The translations under genes were made by a program, and so were the position numbers. Positions 7,880 to 15,725 of a DNA stretch of 64,000 bases are shown piece after piece; positions within the stretch are counted from its first letter, which is position 1; every line of letters begins with the position of its first letter. Location: NCBI RefSeq assembly GCF_052072235.1, contig NZ_CM125436.1:862001-926000 (forward strand). Direction: 5' to 3'. The stretch comes from Brevibacillus_D fluminis_A. GTDB taxonomy: Bacteria > Bacillota > Bacilli > Brevibacillales > Brevibacillaceae. The notes under the pieces are model-generated. The model saw only the letters and a list, made by a program, of their open reading frames with translations. It was not told the DNA's origin and did no database searches.

Positions 7880-8293
7880 ATGGGTGAGCGGTCTGGGAAG
7901 ATACTTCTCGGATTGGTTCTTCTCATCGTAGGGATCATGCTCGTATTCGATCAGCTGGGTATCCACTTTGGAACGATCATGAAGGTGTTTATTCCCGGAC
8001 TGTTAATGGTCTACGGTGCGAAGAAAATCATTTCCACCGAGCCGGCCAACTCAAAAGGATGGGGGATATTTGTTTTCCTGTTCGGCCTTTTGATGCTGAT
8101 TGGCAAACTGAACTTGCTGTTTTCCAGCTTGGTGGCAGTAGCCATCATGTACGCCGGCTTCCGCTTGTTGAAAAGTCACAGGCACCAACCGCCCGAAGCG
8201 GTTAGCATGGCAGAGCGCCATTGGGCGCAGTCGATATTGAAGGAAGATGAACGGGAGCGTTTTGAGCGGGAATGGAAACAAAAGCAATCCTAA
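7880..8293 (+). CDS. LiaI-like membrane protein
   Basis: A 137-residue protein with three or four hydrophobic segments in the first 100 residues (LLGLVLLIVGIML, VFIPGLLMVYG, IFVFLFGLLMLIG, SLVAVAIMYAG) and a charged, basic and acidic tail. It matches the LiaI/LiaF-type transmembrane domain. In Bacillus, LiaI is the membrane anchor of the PspA homologue LiaH. ATG at 7880 is preferred because GGAGGG lies 6 bases upstream; an in-frame ATG five codons earlier overlaps that site. It opens the operon that ends with liaR. The orthology is supported mainly by context, since sequence conservation of LiaI is low. Confidence 0.7.
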   Translation: MGERSGKILLGLVLLIVGIMLVFDQLGIHFGTIMKVFIPGLLMVYGAKKIISTEPANSKGWGIFVFLFGLLMLIGKLNLLFSSLVAVAIMYAGFRLLKSHRHQPPEAVSMAERHWAQSILKEDERERFEREWKQKQS

Positions 8294-8361
8294 CAGAAAA
8301 AAAGAGCAAGATGTTTTTCACAACCAAACCAATAATGGTATAGTACAAGGAGGAATTCACA

Positions 8362-9078
8362 ATGGGTATTTTTAAAAGATTGCGCACGTTAACGGTAGCT
8401 TCTGTCAATGAGGTCATGGATTCTCTGGAAGATCCGATCGTCATGCTGAATCAGTATATGCGCGACATGGAAACGGAGATTGGACAGGTGGAAGTGGCGG
8501 TAGCCCGTCAGGTCGCTTTGGAAAAACGTTTCCGCCAGCAATGGGAAGAAGCCAACGCGATCGTGGAGAAACGCGACCGTCAAGTGACACTGGCTCTTTC
8601 GACGAACGATGACGAATTGGCGCGCCGCGCGCTTGTCGACAAAAAGCTGCACGAATCCCGTGCGCAAGAATATGAAACCCTCTTTACATCTGCGGCAGAA
8701 GCTGCACAGCAAATGCGCGAGAAGCTCGCCGAACTGAAAGACGAGTTTTATAAAATGCGTGCGAAAAAATTTACGCTGATGTCCAGAGCGCAAGTGGCAC
8801 GTACCCACAAGCAAGTGAATGAAGCGATCACCGGGATGTGCAGCGATAATGCGAGCAAAGGCTTCATCCGCATGGAGGAAAAAGTGATGCGCATGGAGGC
8901 CGAAGCGGAGATGAGCGGCCAATGGAGAACGGCGAAGCTGGGGTTCGATGCCATCGACGATCGCTTCAGAAGCACAGAGGTCGATGACATTGCGGCTGAG
9001 CTGGCCCTGCGCAAAGAAAAGCTGCATCATCAAAAAGCCGAAATTGAGTCTGCAACGGTACAGGGAAAAGAAAGCTAA
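8362..9078 (+). CDS. PspA/IM30 (LiaH-type) phage-shock protein
   Basis: A 238-residue PspA/IM30 family member, an ESCRT-III-like coiled-coil protein that assembles on damaged membrane. The N-terminal amphipathic helix (MGIFKRLRTL) and the DPIVMLNQYMRDME segment are typical, and the rest is almost wholly helical with heptad-like charge patterns. AAGGAGG stands 9 bases before ATG. In Bacillus the orthologue LiaH is the main target of LiaR and is recruited by LiaI, which fits the upstream gene. A hairpin with four T residues follows, so full-length operon transcripts are probably less abundant than this gene's. Confidence 0.92.
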   Translation: MGIFKRLRTLTVASVNEVMDSLEDPIVMLNQYMRDMETEIGQVEVAVARQVALEKRFRQQWEEANAIVEKRDRQVTLALSTNDDELARRALVDKKLHESRAQEYETLFTSAAEAAQQMREKLAELKDEFYKMRAKKFTLMSRAQVARTHKQVNEAITGMCSDNASKGFIRMEEKVMRMEAEAEMSGQWRTAKLGFDAIDDRFRSTEVDDIAAELALRKEKLHHQKAEIESATVQGKES

Positions 9079-9115
9079 GTGTTGAATAGTTAATAGTTAC
9101 AGCTTGAAAGTTAAC

Positions 9116-9144
9116 AGCAGCTTGCGATGCGCGAGCTGCTTTTC
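9116..9144 (+). terminator. Intra-operon attenuator after the pspA-like gene
   Basis: AGCAGCT and AGCTGCT form a 7-bp stem over an 11-base loop followed by TTTT. The short T-run suggests partial termination, giving more message for the first two genes than for the regulators downstream. Confidence 0.6.
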
Positions 9145-9164
9145 CCCTAGGAGGTCGTAAAAAG

Positions 9165-9728
9165 GTGACAGACTTCATCTTGTTTTTGAGGCGTTTTGTC
9201 TCCCAACCGAATCAAGTCGGGAGCGTGATTCCAAGTTCCCGGTTTCTATGCAAGCGTATGATGGAGGCAGTGAAGTGGGATGAGGCACGAGCAATCGTGG
9301 AATTGGGACCGGGTACAGGCGTATTCACCAAAGATATTCTGCAAAAAAAACGGCCCGATGCCACCTTTTTCGTCATTGAGCGGGATGCAGAGTTCCAGGA
9401 GATTTTGCGCAGCCGGTTTCCAGGGCTGATTGTTGAAGATGAGGCGCAGAAACTGCGCGATTATTTGCAAGAGCAAGGGTTGGCCAAAGTAGACGCGATC
9501 GTATCCAGCTTGCCGTTTGCCGTGTTTCCGGAGCAGCTGCGCAATGAGATTTTGCAGGCGATCATGGATTCGCTGGACGATGATGGCGTCTTTGTCACGT
9601 ATCAGTATTCCTTGCAGATGAAAGGGATGCTTGGCAGCTTGTTTGAGCAAGTGGAGGTCGGGTTTACGCCGTTCAACATTCCACCTGCGTTTGTTTATAC
9701 TTGTCGCAAGCATGCGAAACCAAAATGA
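9165..9728 (+). CDS. SAM-dependent methyltransferase, phospholipid/KsgA-like
   Basis: A 187-residue class I methyltransferase. The SAM-binding glycine loop is VELGPGTGVF near residues 45-54, motif II is FFVIERD near 68, and the DAIVSSLPFAVF segment near 110 replaces the NPPY-like motif seen in rRNA dimethyltransferases. These features match proteins annotated as phospholipid N-methyltransferases related to KsgA. Start GTG has a TAGGAGG site 10 bases upstream. It sits inside the Lia-type operon where B. subtilis has liaG, so a role in remodelling membrane lipids under envelope stress is an attractive inference. The true substrate is not shown by the sequence. Confidence 0.75.
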   Translation: MTDFILFLRRFVSQPNQVGSVIPSSRFLCKRMMEAVKWDEARAIVELGPGTGVFTKDILQKKRPDATFFVIERDAEFQEILRSRFPGLIVEDEAQKLRDYLQEQGLAKVDAIVSSLPFAVFPEQLRNEILQAIMDSLDDDGVFVTYQYSLQMKGMLGSLFEQVEVGFTPFNIPPAFVYTCRKHAKPK

Positions 9729-9757
9729 CTTTAGATGAGTAGAAAGAGGAGACACAT

Positions 9758-10555
9758 GTGAAACAATCGCGCGTGAATACAATTGTTGCCGGATTGGTCA
9801 TAATCGCGGCCGGCATCGGACTCTTTCTCGACAGCCTGCATCTCATCCATTTCAGCATTTTCATGCTTTGGCCGTTCCTGTTCTTTTATTTCGGCATGAA
9901 GCTGTGGACCGCGAACCGCCGGATTTTCGGAGGCGTGCTGTTAGGGCTGGGAGCGGTTTTTGCATTGGATGAATGGCTGCATGTGGACGCGTTTGACTTG
10001 ATTTTTCCGCTTTTGTTCATTTATCTGGGCTATCGGCTCATTCGCCACCGCAATGGCGAGCGGGGAAGGAGTTTGCTGAAAGATTTCGGTCAGACGGAAC
10101 CGCAACCCGAGCAGCCGTCGTTTGGCCCAATCCCGCCGCCAAACAGGAAGGCAAGCGAGGAATGGCAAGGGCCGATTTTCCGGCAAGCGGAGACGCGAAG
10201 CACGTTCATCGGCGATTTTCACCTGACTTCCGGTCGCTTTGAACTGACCAATTTGCATATTTGGCACGGGATCGGCGACGTTGTGATCGATTTGTCGCGG
10301 GCGCTTATTCCGGAGGAGGAGACACTGCTGGTCGTGAAAGGCTGGGTCGGCGACCTGACGATTTATGTGCCGGTCGATCTGCCTGTTTCGGTCAACGCAT
10401 CGGTGACAATTGGGGACCTGGAAGTATTCGGCCACCGTCAGGGAGGTTTGAACCGGCAAGTGATGATGCGTTCCGAGCATTTTGACACGGCCCCTCGAAA
10501 AGTGAAACTCATCTTGTCGCTGCACGTTGGCGATATTGATGTGAAATACATCTAG
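9758..10555 (+). CDS. liaF: LiaF-type negative regulator of the Lia stress response
   Basis: A 265-residue protein with four hydrophobic segments in the first 95 residues, a proline-rich linker, and a C-terminal beta-rich domain (FIGDFHLTSGRFELTNLHIWHGIGD onward, repeating hydrophobic-glycine strands) typical of cell-wall-active antibiotic response LiaF. In Bacillus LiaF holds LiaS inactive until the envelope is stressed. Start GTG with AGAGGAG upstream; an ATG three bases earlier reads straight into a stop. It ends 13 bases before the kinase gene, matching the conserved liaF-liaS-liaR order. Confidence 0.88.
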   Translation: MKQSRVNTIVAGLVIIAAGIGLFLDSLHLIHFSIFMLWPFLFFYFGMKLWTANRRIFGGVLLGLGAVFALDEWLHVDAFDLIFPLLFIYLGYRLIRHRNGERGRSLLKDFGQTEPQPEQPSFGPIPPPNRKASEEWQGPIFRQAETRSTFIGDFHLTSGRFELTNLHIWHGIGDVVIDLSRALIPEEETLLVVKGWVGDLTIYVPVDLPVSVNASVTIGDLEVFGHRQGGLNRQVMMRSEHFDTAPRKVKLILSLHVGDIDVKYI

Positions 10556-10568
10556 GGGGTACTTGTTC

Positions 10569-11705
10569 ATGCAGACGCAACGAAGGCTGGCAAGTATCCA
10601 ATGGAGCTTCGTCAAGCAGGGCTTAACCCTCGCAGTAGGTACTGTCGTCATTGTTTTGGGATTATTGTGGCTCAGCATTTATTGGCTTGGCAGCTATGGG
10701 CAAGCGGCTGACTGGCTGTTTCTTTATTTAGGCATACGGGTGCCATTCGGGCTTGATTGGAAATATTTATTGCTCTTTTTTGTTGTTGCTATCATTTTTG
10801 CAGGTATTTTGGGTGTCATCAGCGGATACGTTGTAGGGAATTTGCTGAAAAAACGGTTGAACGCCCTCTGGGAGGCGGCGATGAACCTGGAGCGCGGTAC
10901 GCTTTCCTACCGTGTGCCCGAGCTGGGGACTGACGAGCTGGGGGATATTGGCTGGTCATTTAATCGCCTTGCCGCCAAGTGGGAAGAACAAGTGGTGTCG
11001 CTCCAACGCCTTTCCAATCATAATGCTGCCTTGGGGGAACAATTGCGCCAGGCGGCGGTGGTGGAAGAGAGACAAAGGCTTGCGCGGGAGCTGCACGATG
11101 CGGTGAGCCAGCAGCTTTTTGCGATTGCGATGACAACCGCGGCGATCAAACGATTGATGGAGAAAAATCCGGCCCGCGCCGCCCAACAGATCGAATTGGT
11201 GGAAGAGATGGCTTCCGCCGCGCAGACGGAGATGAGGGCGCTGCTGCTGCATTTGCGCCCTGCGACACTGCAGGACAAATCGTTGGGCGAAGCGGTCGTT
11301 GAGCTATTAGAGGAATTGAAACAAAAGCAGCTGCTCAAGATTACGTGGGAGCTGGAAGAGATCGACGGCATGTCGAGCGGGATCGAGGACCATCTCTTCC
11401 GCATCTTGCAGGAGGCGTTGTCCAATACGCTGCGGCATGCCCGCGCTGACCAGATCGAGGTCAAGCTGTTCACGCTCCAGGGACAGGTCAGGCTGCGGAT
11501 TACCGATGATGGCGTCGGCTTCGACACCGATGGCGAAAAGATGACCTCCTACGGACTCGTTTCCATGCGCGAGCGGGTCGCCGAGGTCGGGGGTTCGCTG
11601 GAAATATACAGCGCGATTGGAAAAGGGACGCAGCTGGAAGTGCGTATCCCGTTGATGGAACCGATGAGTTATGTGGAGACAAAGGCGGCGGAGGGAAGCG
11701 AATGA
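10569..11705 (+). CDS. liaS: LiaS-type sensor histidine kinase
   Basis: A 378-residue kinase with two transmembrane helices close together (about residues 18-40 and 72-96) and almost no extracellular loop, an intramembrane-sensing design. A HAMP domain, a HisKA_3 domain with the phospho-histidine at about 176 in ARELHDAV, and an HATPase domain (SNTLRHA, TDDGVGFD) follow. ATG at 10569 has GGGGGT 9 bases upstream; a TTG two codons earlier is too close to it. It follows liaF and overlaps liaR by 4 bp. The short sensor loop agrees with signalling through LiaF. Confidence 0.92.
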   Translation: MQTQRRLASIQWSFVKQGLTLAVGTVVIVLGLLWLSIYWLGSYGQAADWLFLYLGIRVPFGLDWKYLLLFFVVAIIFAGILGVISGYVVGNLLKKRLNALWEAAMNLERGTLSYRVPELGTDELGDIGWSFNRLAAKWEEQVVSLQRLSNHNAALGEQLRQAAVVEERQRLARELHDAVSQQLFAIAMTTAAIKRLMEKNPARAAQQIELVEEMASAAQTEMRALLLHLRPATLQDKSLGEAVVELLEELKQKQLLKITWELEEIDGMSSGIEDHLFRILQEALSNTLRHARADQIEVKLFTLQGQVRLRITDDGVGFDTDGEKMTSYGLVSMRERVAEVGGSLEIYSAIGKGTQLEVRIPLMEPMSYVETKAAEGSE

Positions 11706-12334
11706 TTCGAGTGATGTTGGTGGATGACCACGAAATGGTGCGGATGGGACTGGCTGCCTATCTTTCGACGGAAGAAGATATTGAAGTGGTGGCGGAAGCC
11801 GGCAGCGGCGAGGAAGGCGTGAAGCTGGCCAAGCAGCTGGAGCCGGATGTCATCCTGATGGATCTGGTGATGGAAGGCATCGGCGGCGTCGAGGCTACGC
11901 GGCGGATTCGCGAAATTTGTCCAGGCACCAAAGTGATCGTTCTGACGAGTTTCATTGATGATGAAAAAGTATACCCTGTCATCGAGGCGGGCGCGTTCAG
12001 CTATTTGCTCAAAACGTCGCGCGCCGTTGAAATTGCCCGGGCAATCCGTTCCGCAGCCGCGGGTGAGCCTGTGCTGGAATCACGCGTAGCCGGCAAAATC
12101 ATGGCACGCTTTCGCCAGGGACAGGAAGCGGCTGCTCATGAGCAGTTGACGCCTCGCGAGCTGGAAGTGCTTGCATTGATCGGACAAGGGAAATCCAACC
12201 AAGAGATCGCCGACGAGCTGATTATCGGGATCAAGACCGTCAAAACGCATGTCAGCAACATTTTGTCCAAACTGGGTGTGGAAGACCGCACGCAAGCGGC
12301 CATCTATGTACATAAGCATAATTTGAACGGATAA
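11702..12334 (+). CDS. liaR: LiaR-type NarL-family response regulator
   Basis: A 210-residue regulator: receiver domain with acidic residues D8-D9, phospho-acceptor D54 in LMDLVM and the lysine in LLKTS, then a LuxR-type helix-turn-helix (LTPRELEVLALIGQGKSNQEIADEL is its N-terminal part, near residues 143 onward). The ATGA overlap with the kinase gene indicates coupled translation. It is expected to activate the promoter at about 7.83 kb. A strong terminator closes the operon. Confidence 0.93.
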   Translation: MIRVMLVDDHEMVRMGLAAYLSTEEDIEVVAEAGSGEEGVKLAKQLEPDVILMDLVMEGIGGVEATRRIREICPGTKVIVLTSFIDDEKVYPVIEAGAFSYLLKTSRAVEIARAIRSAAAGEPVLESRVAGKIMARFRQGQEAAAHEQLTPRELEVLALIGQGKSNQEIADELIIGIKTVKTHVSNILSKLGVEDRTQAAIYVHKHNLNG

Positions 12335-12367
12335 ACCAAGGGGCCAGCTCCTTGGTTTCGTTTTTTT
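12333..12367 (+). terminator. Terminator of the Lia-type operon
   Basis: AAACCAAGG pairs with CCTTGGTTT and is followed by CG and seven T residues, overlapping the liaR stop codon. Confidence 0.9.
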
Positions 12368-12464
12368 ACAAAGTGGTAATAGGTATGTAATAGGTATGCC
12401 ATAAGTGAAATTGGTGATTCTAATAGAAATAGGAAAAAATCGGATGAAATGAAGGGGGGATACG

Positions 12465-13316
12465 ATGAGAGAAAGGGTGGAGAAGCGCTCCAAAACCATG
12501 CAGGTCGATCGCGGAATTGATATAGTTGGCGATATTCACGGTTGCTATCAGGAATTTTTGCAATTGCTAGGTTTGCTTGGGTATGTGGAGAAGGATGGCT
12601 ATTACCGGCATCCACAAGGGCGCAAGCTGCTTTCGCTCGGAGACATTACCAGTCGGGGACCGGAATCGCTGCAACTGCTGCAGTTTTTTGTGCGGCATAT
12701 CGCAGCGGGATTGGCTGAGATGACGGACAGCAATCACGGATGGAAAATCGCACGCTGGCTGGATGGCAGAGCGGTAACGTTGGCGCACGGTGATGAAAAA
12801 GTGGCGGAAGAGTTCAGGCAGTATGAGGCCGAATTCGGGAAAAAGAAAGCGGACGAGCTGAAAGAGGCCTCGCGCAAATTGCTGCTGACCTCTCCGTCGC
12901 ACATCATGATAAAGCGGAACGGCGAAATCGTAGCGGTGGCCGTCCATGCCGGAATCCGCGATGATTATATCGGCAGAGAGTCGTCTGCTGTCCAAACGTA
13001 CTGCCGCTATGGCGATATCGCAGGTGTCGCGGCGGATGGCCGGCCGATCCGCAAAGAATGGGCGAATGAACGGAAGTCGAAGCGCTGTCTGATCGTGTGG
13101 GGGCATGACCCGCGCTTGGAACCGGAATGGAAAAACAACACGCTGAACATCGACCAGGGCTGCGTATTCGGCGGCAAGCTGACGGCGTTCCGTTTTCCGG
13201 ACAATGAGCTGGTGAGCGTCAAAGCCGCCGAAAATTATTCAGGGCAAACCGATACGCCGCTGACTCGCTGCCGGGAGCGGATGCAAGCGGAACTCAAGCT
13301 TCATCCTGGTTCGTAA
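12465..13316 (+). CDS. PrpE-like metallophosphoesterase
   Basis: A 283-residue serine/threonine-phosphatase-like metallophosphoesterase resembling B. subtilis PrpE (a bis-nucleosyl-tetraphosphatase acting in spore germination). Metal motifs visible are GDIHG near residue 22, GDITSRGP near 56, SNHGWK near 91 and the later histidines in LAHGD, VAVHAGIR and VWGHDP. In the usual GDxxDRG motif the second Asp is Ser here, and GNH is SNH. The metal-ligand D and N/H are kept. GGGGGG lies upstream of ATG. Its 3' end overlaps the convergent amidase gene by 23 bp. The shared C-terminal pattern (NIDQGCVFGGKLTAFRFP) supports the PrpE branch. Confidence 0.8.
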   Translation: MRERVEKRSKTMQVDRGIDIVGDIHGCYQEFLQLLGLLGYVEKDGYYRHPQGRKLLSLGDITSRGPESLQLLQFFVRHIAAGLAEMTDSNHGWKIARWLDGRAVTLAHGDEKVAEEFRQYEAEFGKKKADELKEASRKLLLTSPSHIMIKRNGEIVAVAVHAGIRDDYIGRESSAVQTYCRYGDIAGVAADGRPIRKEWANERKSKRCLIVWGHDPRLEPEWKNNTLNIDQGCVFGGKLTAFRFPDNELVSVKAAENYSGQTDTPLTRCRERMQAELKLHPGS

Positions 13317-14082
13317 GCTTTTCGTACAATCTGCGCAGCAAAATCGCCTCCGCCCACAGCGGAAGCGGCTGATCGACCTGATTGCGCCAGGTTGCATCGG
13401 TTAAAAGACCTTGCTCATACAGCCACTCAACCGCTTCCTGTTTCCAATCAGCCGCCGGTGTGTTGGGCTGTCCGGTGCCCGGCGTGGAAGGCGCTGGCGA
13501 TTCGGGTGGAGTCGTCTGGGATTTCGGCGGTGTGTAAGGCAGCTTGTTGTAGGTACAGAAGCCTTTCACGACCGCTTCGGCAAGACTTTGCCATTTGGTG
13601 TTGAGCAGCTGGGCATCTTGCTCATTGTCTGCGAATCCGTATTCAATGATGACCGTCTCGACATTGCCCGTATCACGGTGCATGAAGTAGTAGTCTTGCT
13701 TGGCGTTGCCAGGGTAGGTGCGCGTATAGACGCGCCGGACCGCCATGCCGGCCGCTTGCAGCTCAAGCGCCATCGCGCGGGGGAAGGCCGCGGTTCCGTA
13801 GATGGAGTAGATCAGCTCTGCTCCTTGTCCGCCACCCGCATTGATGTGGTTGGAAAGACAGAAGCGCGCGCCGCTGCTTTTGACGAGTGCTGCCCGGGCT
13901 TCGCTCTCCAGCGTTTGGTCGGTTGTGCGAGTCAAGGTGGCGGAAATGTTCAGTTCCGCGAATCGTCGCTGCTGGTACAGCGAAATTTTCAAAACCAAAT
14001 CTTTTTCCGCAAAAAGCGCATTGGTCCCGCCTCCGGGGTCTATGCCCCCATGGCCGGGATCGATTATCACTGTTGGAGCCAT
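13294..14082 (-). CDS. N-acetylmuramoyl-L-alanine amidase (Amidase_3)
   Basis: A 262-residue zinc amidase. The fold begins at residue 4 with IDPGHGG (first zinc His), then a glutamate in AEKDL, SNHINAGG (second His) near 78, and the catalytic glutamate in VIIEYGF near 146. A Pro/Thr/Ser linker (about 183-208) leads to a C-terminal segment of about 45 residues resembling a small wall- or peptide-binding helix pair (WKQEAVEWLYEQGLL). There is no signal peptide, so release would need lysis of the mother cell or another route, as for CwlC-like and endolysin-type enzymes. AGGTG stands 5 bases before ATG. It overlaps the PrpE-like gene tail to tail. Confidence 0.9.
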   Translation of the reverse strand: MAPTVIIDPGHGGIDPGGGTNALFAEKDLVLKISLYQQRRFAELNISATLTRTTDQTLESEARAALVKSSGARFCLSNHINAGGGQGAELIYSIYGTAAFPRAMALELQAAGMAVRRVYTRTYPGNAKQDYYFMHRDTGNVETVIIEYGFADNEQDAQLLNTKWQSLAEAVVKGFCTYNKLPYTPPKSQTTPPESPAPSTPGTGQPNTPAADWKQEAVEWLYEQGLLTDATWRNQVDQPLPLWAEAILLRRLYEKLTNQDEA

Positions 14083-14274
14083 ACGATCACCTCGTACTAC
14101 TTATATGCGCAAAGTTTTGCAAATGATTGGATGAAAGGGCGATTTGTACGACGGTTCAACCAGCTCCGCCCAAAAGCTCGGCACAGCGAGGAAGCTCGTG
14201 AGATAGACGTGGAATCTTGCAGCGATTTAAGGTAAAATTGATCGGAAGACAAACAGAAAGGTTGGTAGTGACGT

Positions 14275-14502
14275 ATGTGGTGGAACTGGGTCATTCCGAT
14301 TGTGACGCTCATCATTGGTCTCGTTGGCGGATTTTATGCAGCGACCTATTATTTGAAAAAACAGCTTTCCAACATGCAGATGGATGAAAAGCAAATTCAA
14401 AACATGGCCCGCTCGATGGGCATGAATTTGAACCAGAAGCAGCTGAAACAGATGAGCCGCAACATGAAAAATATGAAAATGCCCAACAAGTTCCCAAAAT
14501 AG
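14275..14502 (+). CDS. yneF: YneF family membrane protein (UPF0154)
   Basis: A 75-residue protein with one transmembrane helix at residues 4-24 and a cytoplasmic tail rich in Met, Lys and Gln (KKQLSNMQMDEKQIQNMAR). This is the well-known YneF pattern of Firmicutes, including length. Function is not established. AGAAAGG lies about 14 bases upstream of ATG, a somewhat long spacing. It is followed 18 bp later by another small membrane gene and a shared terminator. Confidence 0.88.
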   Translation: MWWNWVIPIVTLIIGLVGGFYAATYYLKKQLSNMQMDEKQIQNMARSMGMNLNQKQLKQMSRNMKNMKMPNKFPK

Positions 14503-14520
14503 GCGGACGGAGGGATTCGC

Positions 14521-14709
14521 GTGGCAACCACCCGTTTGCGTTTCGCAATGATAGGGTTTATTGTGGGTGTCCTGCTCGTCTACTTTTTGAAAGATGCGCC
14601 GATCAGCACCGGTCTCAGGATTGCTGCTCCCATCTATCTGTTTGGAGTGGGAATCATCATCGACGGCATCGTGCTCCGCATCAAGGAGCGCAAAGGAAAA
14701 GACGAGTAA
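14521..14709 (+). CDS. Small two-span membrane protein (62 residues)
   Basis: A GTG-started 62-residue protein with GGAGGG 8 bases upstream. Hydrophobic segments at residues 6-22 and 32-51 form a helical hairpin, and the C-terminus is charged (RIKERKGKDE). It is co-transcribed with yneF and closed by a terminator. I do not recognise a family. Confidence 0.7.
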   Translation: MATTRLRFAMIGFIVGVLLVYFLKDAPISTGLRIAAPIYLFGVGIIIDGIVLRIKERKGKDE

Positions 14710-14756
14710 TGCCGCTTGCGGCGTGTATTGCAAAAGAAGAACGAGTGTAAGAAACA

Positions 14757-14788
14757 ACCAGTGCGGGGGAAACTGCGCTGGTTTTTTT
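14757..14788 (+). terminator. Terminator of the yneF unit
   Basis: ACCAGTGC pairs with GCGCTGGT (one wobble) over a 9-10-base loop, followed by seven T residues. Confidence 0.85.
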
Positions 14789-14897
14789 GTACATGCGCAA
14801 AATTCCTGTTTGACTGCTGACAATACGCTGTCAGCAGCGTGCTGTTATCATGAATATATAAGCACACATCTCAAAACGTGAGACAGGAGGATGCTGT

Positions 14898-15362
14898 ATG
14901 GAAACATCGAGTCCGCGTTACTGGATCGGAGTCGTATCGAAATCGCATGTCGCAAGAGGAGTAGCAGGCGGGTTCGCCCAGCTGTGCCACGGAAAGGCCG
15001 CTCCATTGAAGCGGATGCGCCAAGGGGATTGGCTGATTTATTATTCACCCAAAACCGACTTGACGAACGGCGAACCGCTTCAGGCTTTCACCGCAATCGG
15101 AAACGTGAAGGACGATTCCGTATACGAATACCAAATGAGCGAATCCTTCATCCCCTTCCGCCGCGACATTCATTACTATACATGCACGGAAGCCCCGATT
15201 CATTCCCTTTTGCACAAACTGAATTTCACCAAAGATAACCGAAACTGGGGCTATCGCTTCCGAACCGGTCACTTTGAAATCGATCAAGCCGATTTTGCGG
15301 TAATCGCAGAAGCGATGGGAGTGAAGGAATATGTAGAGAGTGGTTTTTGTGCCCCCGAGTAA
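14898..15362 (+). CDS. EVE domain-containing protein (UPF0310-like)
   Basis: A 154-residue EVE-domain protein of the PUA-like superfamily. The N-terminal YWIGVVSKSHVARGV and the central GDWLIYYSPK are diagnostic, and the aromatic pocket residues typical of modified-base readers are present (YYSP, FIPFRRDI, WGYRFR). EVE proteins bind modified nucleobases in DNA or RNA; whether this one acts in RNA metabolism or in restriction is unknown. CAGGAGG is 7 bases before ATG. It is monocistronic; structured repeat copy 2 lies directly downstream. Confidence 0.88.
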   Translation: METSSPRYWIGVVSKSHVARGVAGGFAQLCHGKAAPLKRMRQGDWLIYYSPKTDLTNGEPLQAFTAIGNVKDDSVYEYQMSESFIPFRRDIHYYTCTEAPIHSLLHKLNFTKDNRNWGYRFRTGHFEIDQADFAVIAEAMGVKEYVESGFCAPE

Positions 15363-15418
15363 CGCCGCGAGGGAACCGAAGCAACAACTCCCAATATCCG
15401 TTAGCGGCGAGACGAGGC

Positions 15419-15657
15419 TGCAGTGAAGGGATTTTCGGAAAAAAGCGGAACGGAAGCCTTGGCGATGCCCGCCAGGCGGAGCGGAAAAAGGGAAACGTCT
15501 TTCGCGTCCCAGATCATCGTTGAGATACACCCGCCGCGCAGCGTGTGGCATTGGGGCGCGGTTTCCCTTTTTTCGCGGAGCCGGTCTTCCCTACCCACAG
15601 CAGGCATTGTCAGAGCTTCCGTGGAGCTTTTTTCCGGAAATCCCCTCGCCTCCACCA
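15419..15657. repeat. Structured dispersed repeat, copy 2 (239 bp)
   Basis: Second copy of the element at 2397-2634, in the same orientation, between the convergent EVE and TauE-type genes. Outer arms at 15428-15446 and 15626-15644 pair over 19 positions with one T-G wobble. Compared with copy 1 the arms carry paired changes (A-T to G-C, G-C to A-T, A-T to G-C, G-C to C-G) that keep the stem. The third stem, AAAAAGGGAAAC with GTTTCCCTTTTT, also differs by paired changes. The central segment from GAGATACA to GCGCGG is nearly unchanged. This may also serve as the transcription stop between the two convergent genes. Confidence 0.85.
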
Positions 15658-15725
15658 CCGCCAGTTCCCAGCACCAAAAAAAAGCCACCTTCCCAGTACA
15701 GAAAAGGTGGCCAGACGGCAAAAAG

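Noticed and set aside
13294..14082. Amidase as a prophage endolysin
   Set aside because: No holin or phage gene is nearby and the gene sits among housekeeping genes, so a phage origin is not supported, although the lack of a signal peptide is compatible with it.
15045..15551. A 168-codon minus-strand frame over the EVE gene and repeat copy 2
   Set aside because: It is antisense to the EVE-domain gene and runs into the noncoding repeat.
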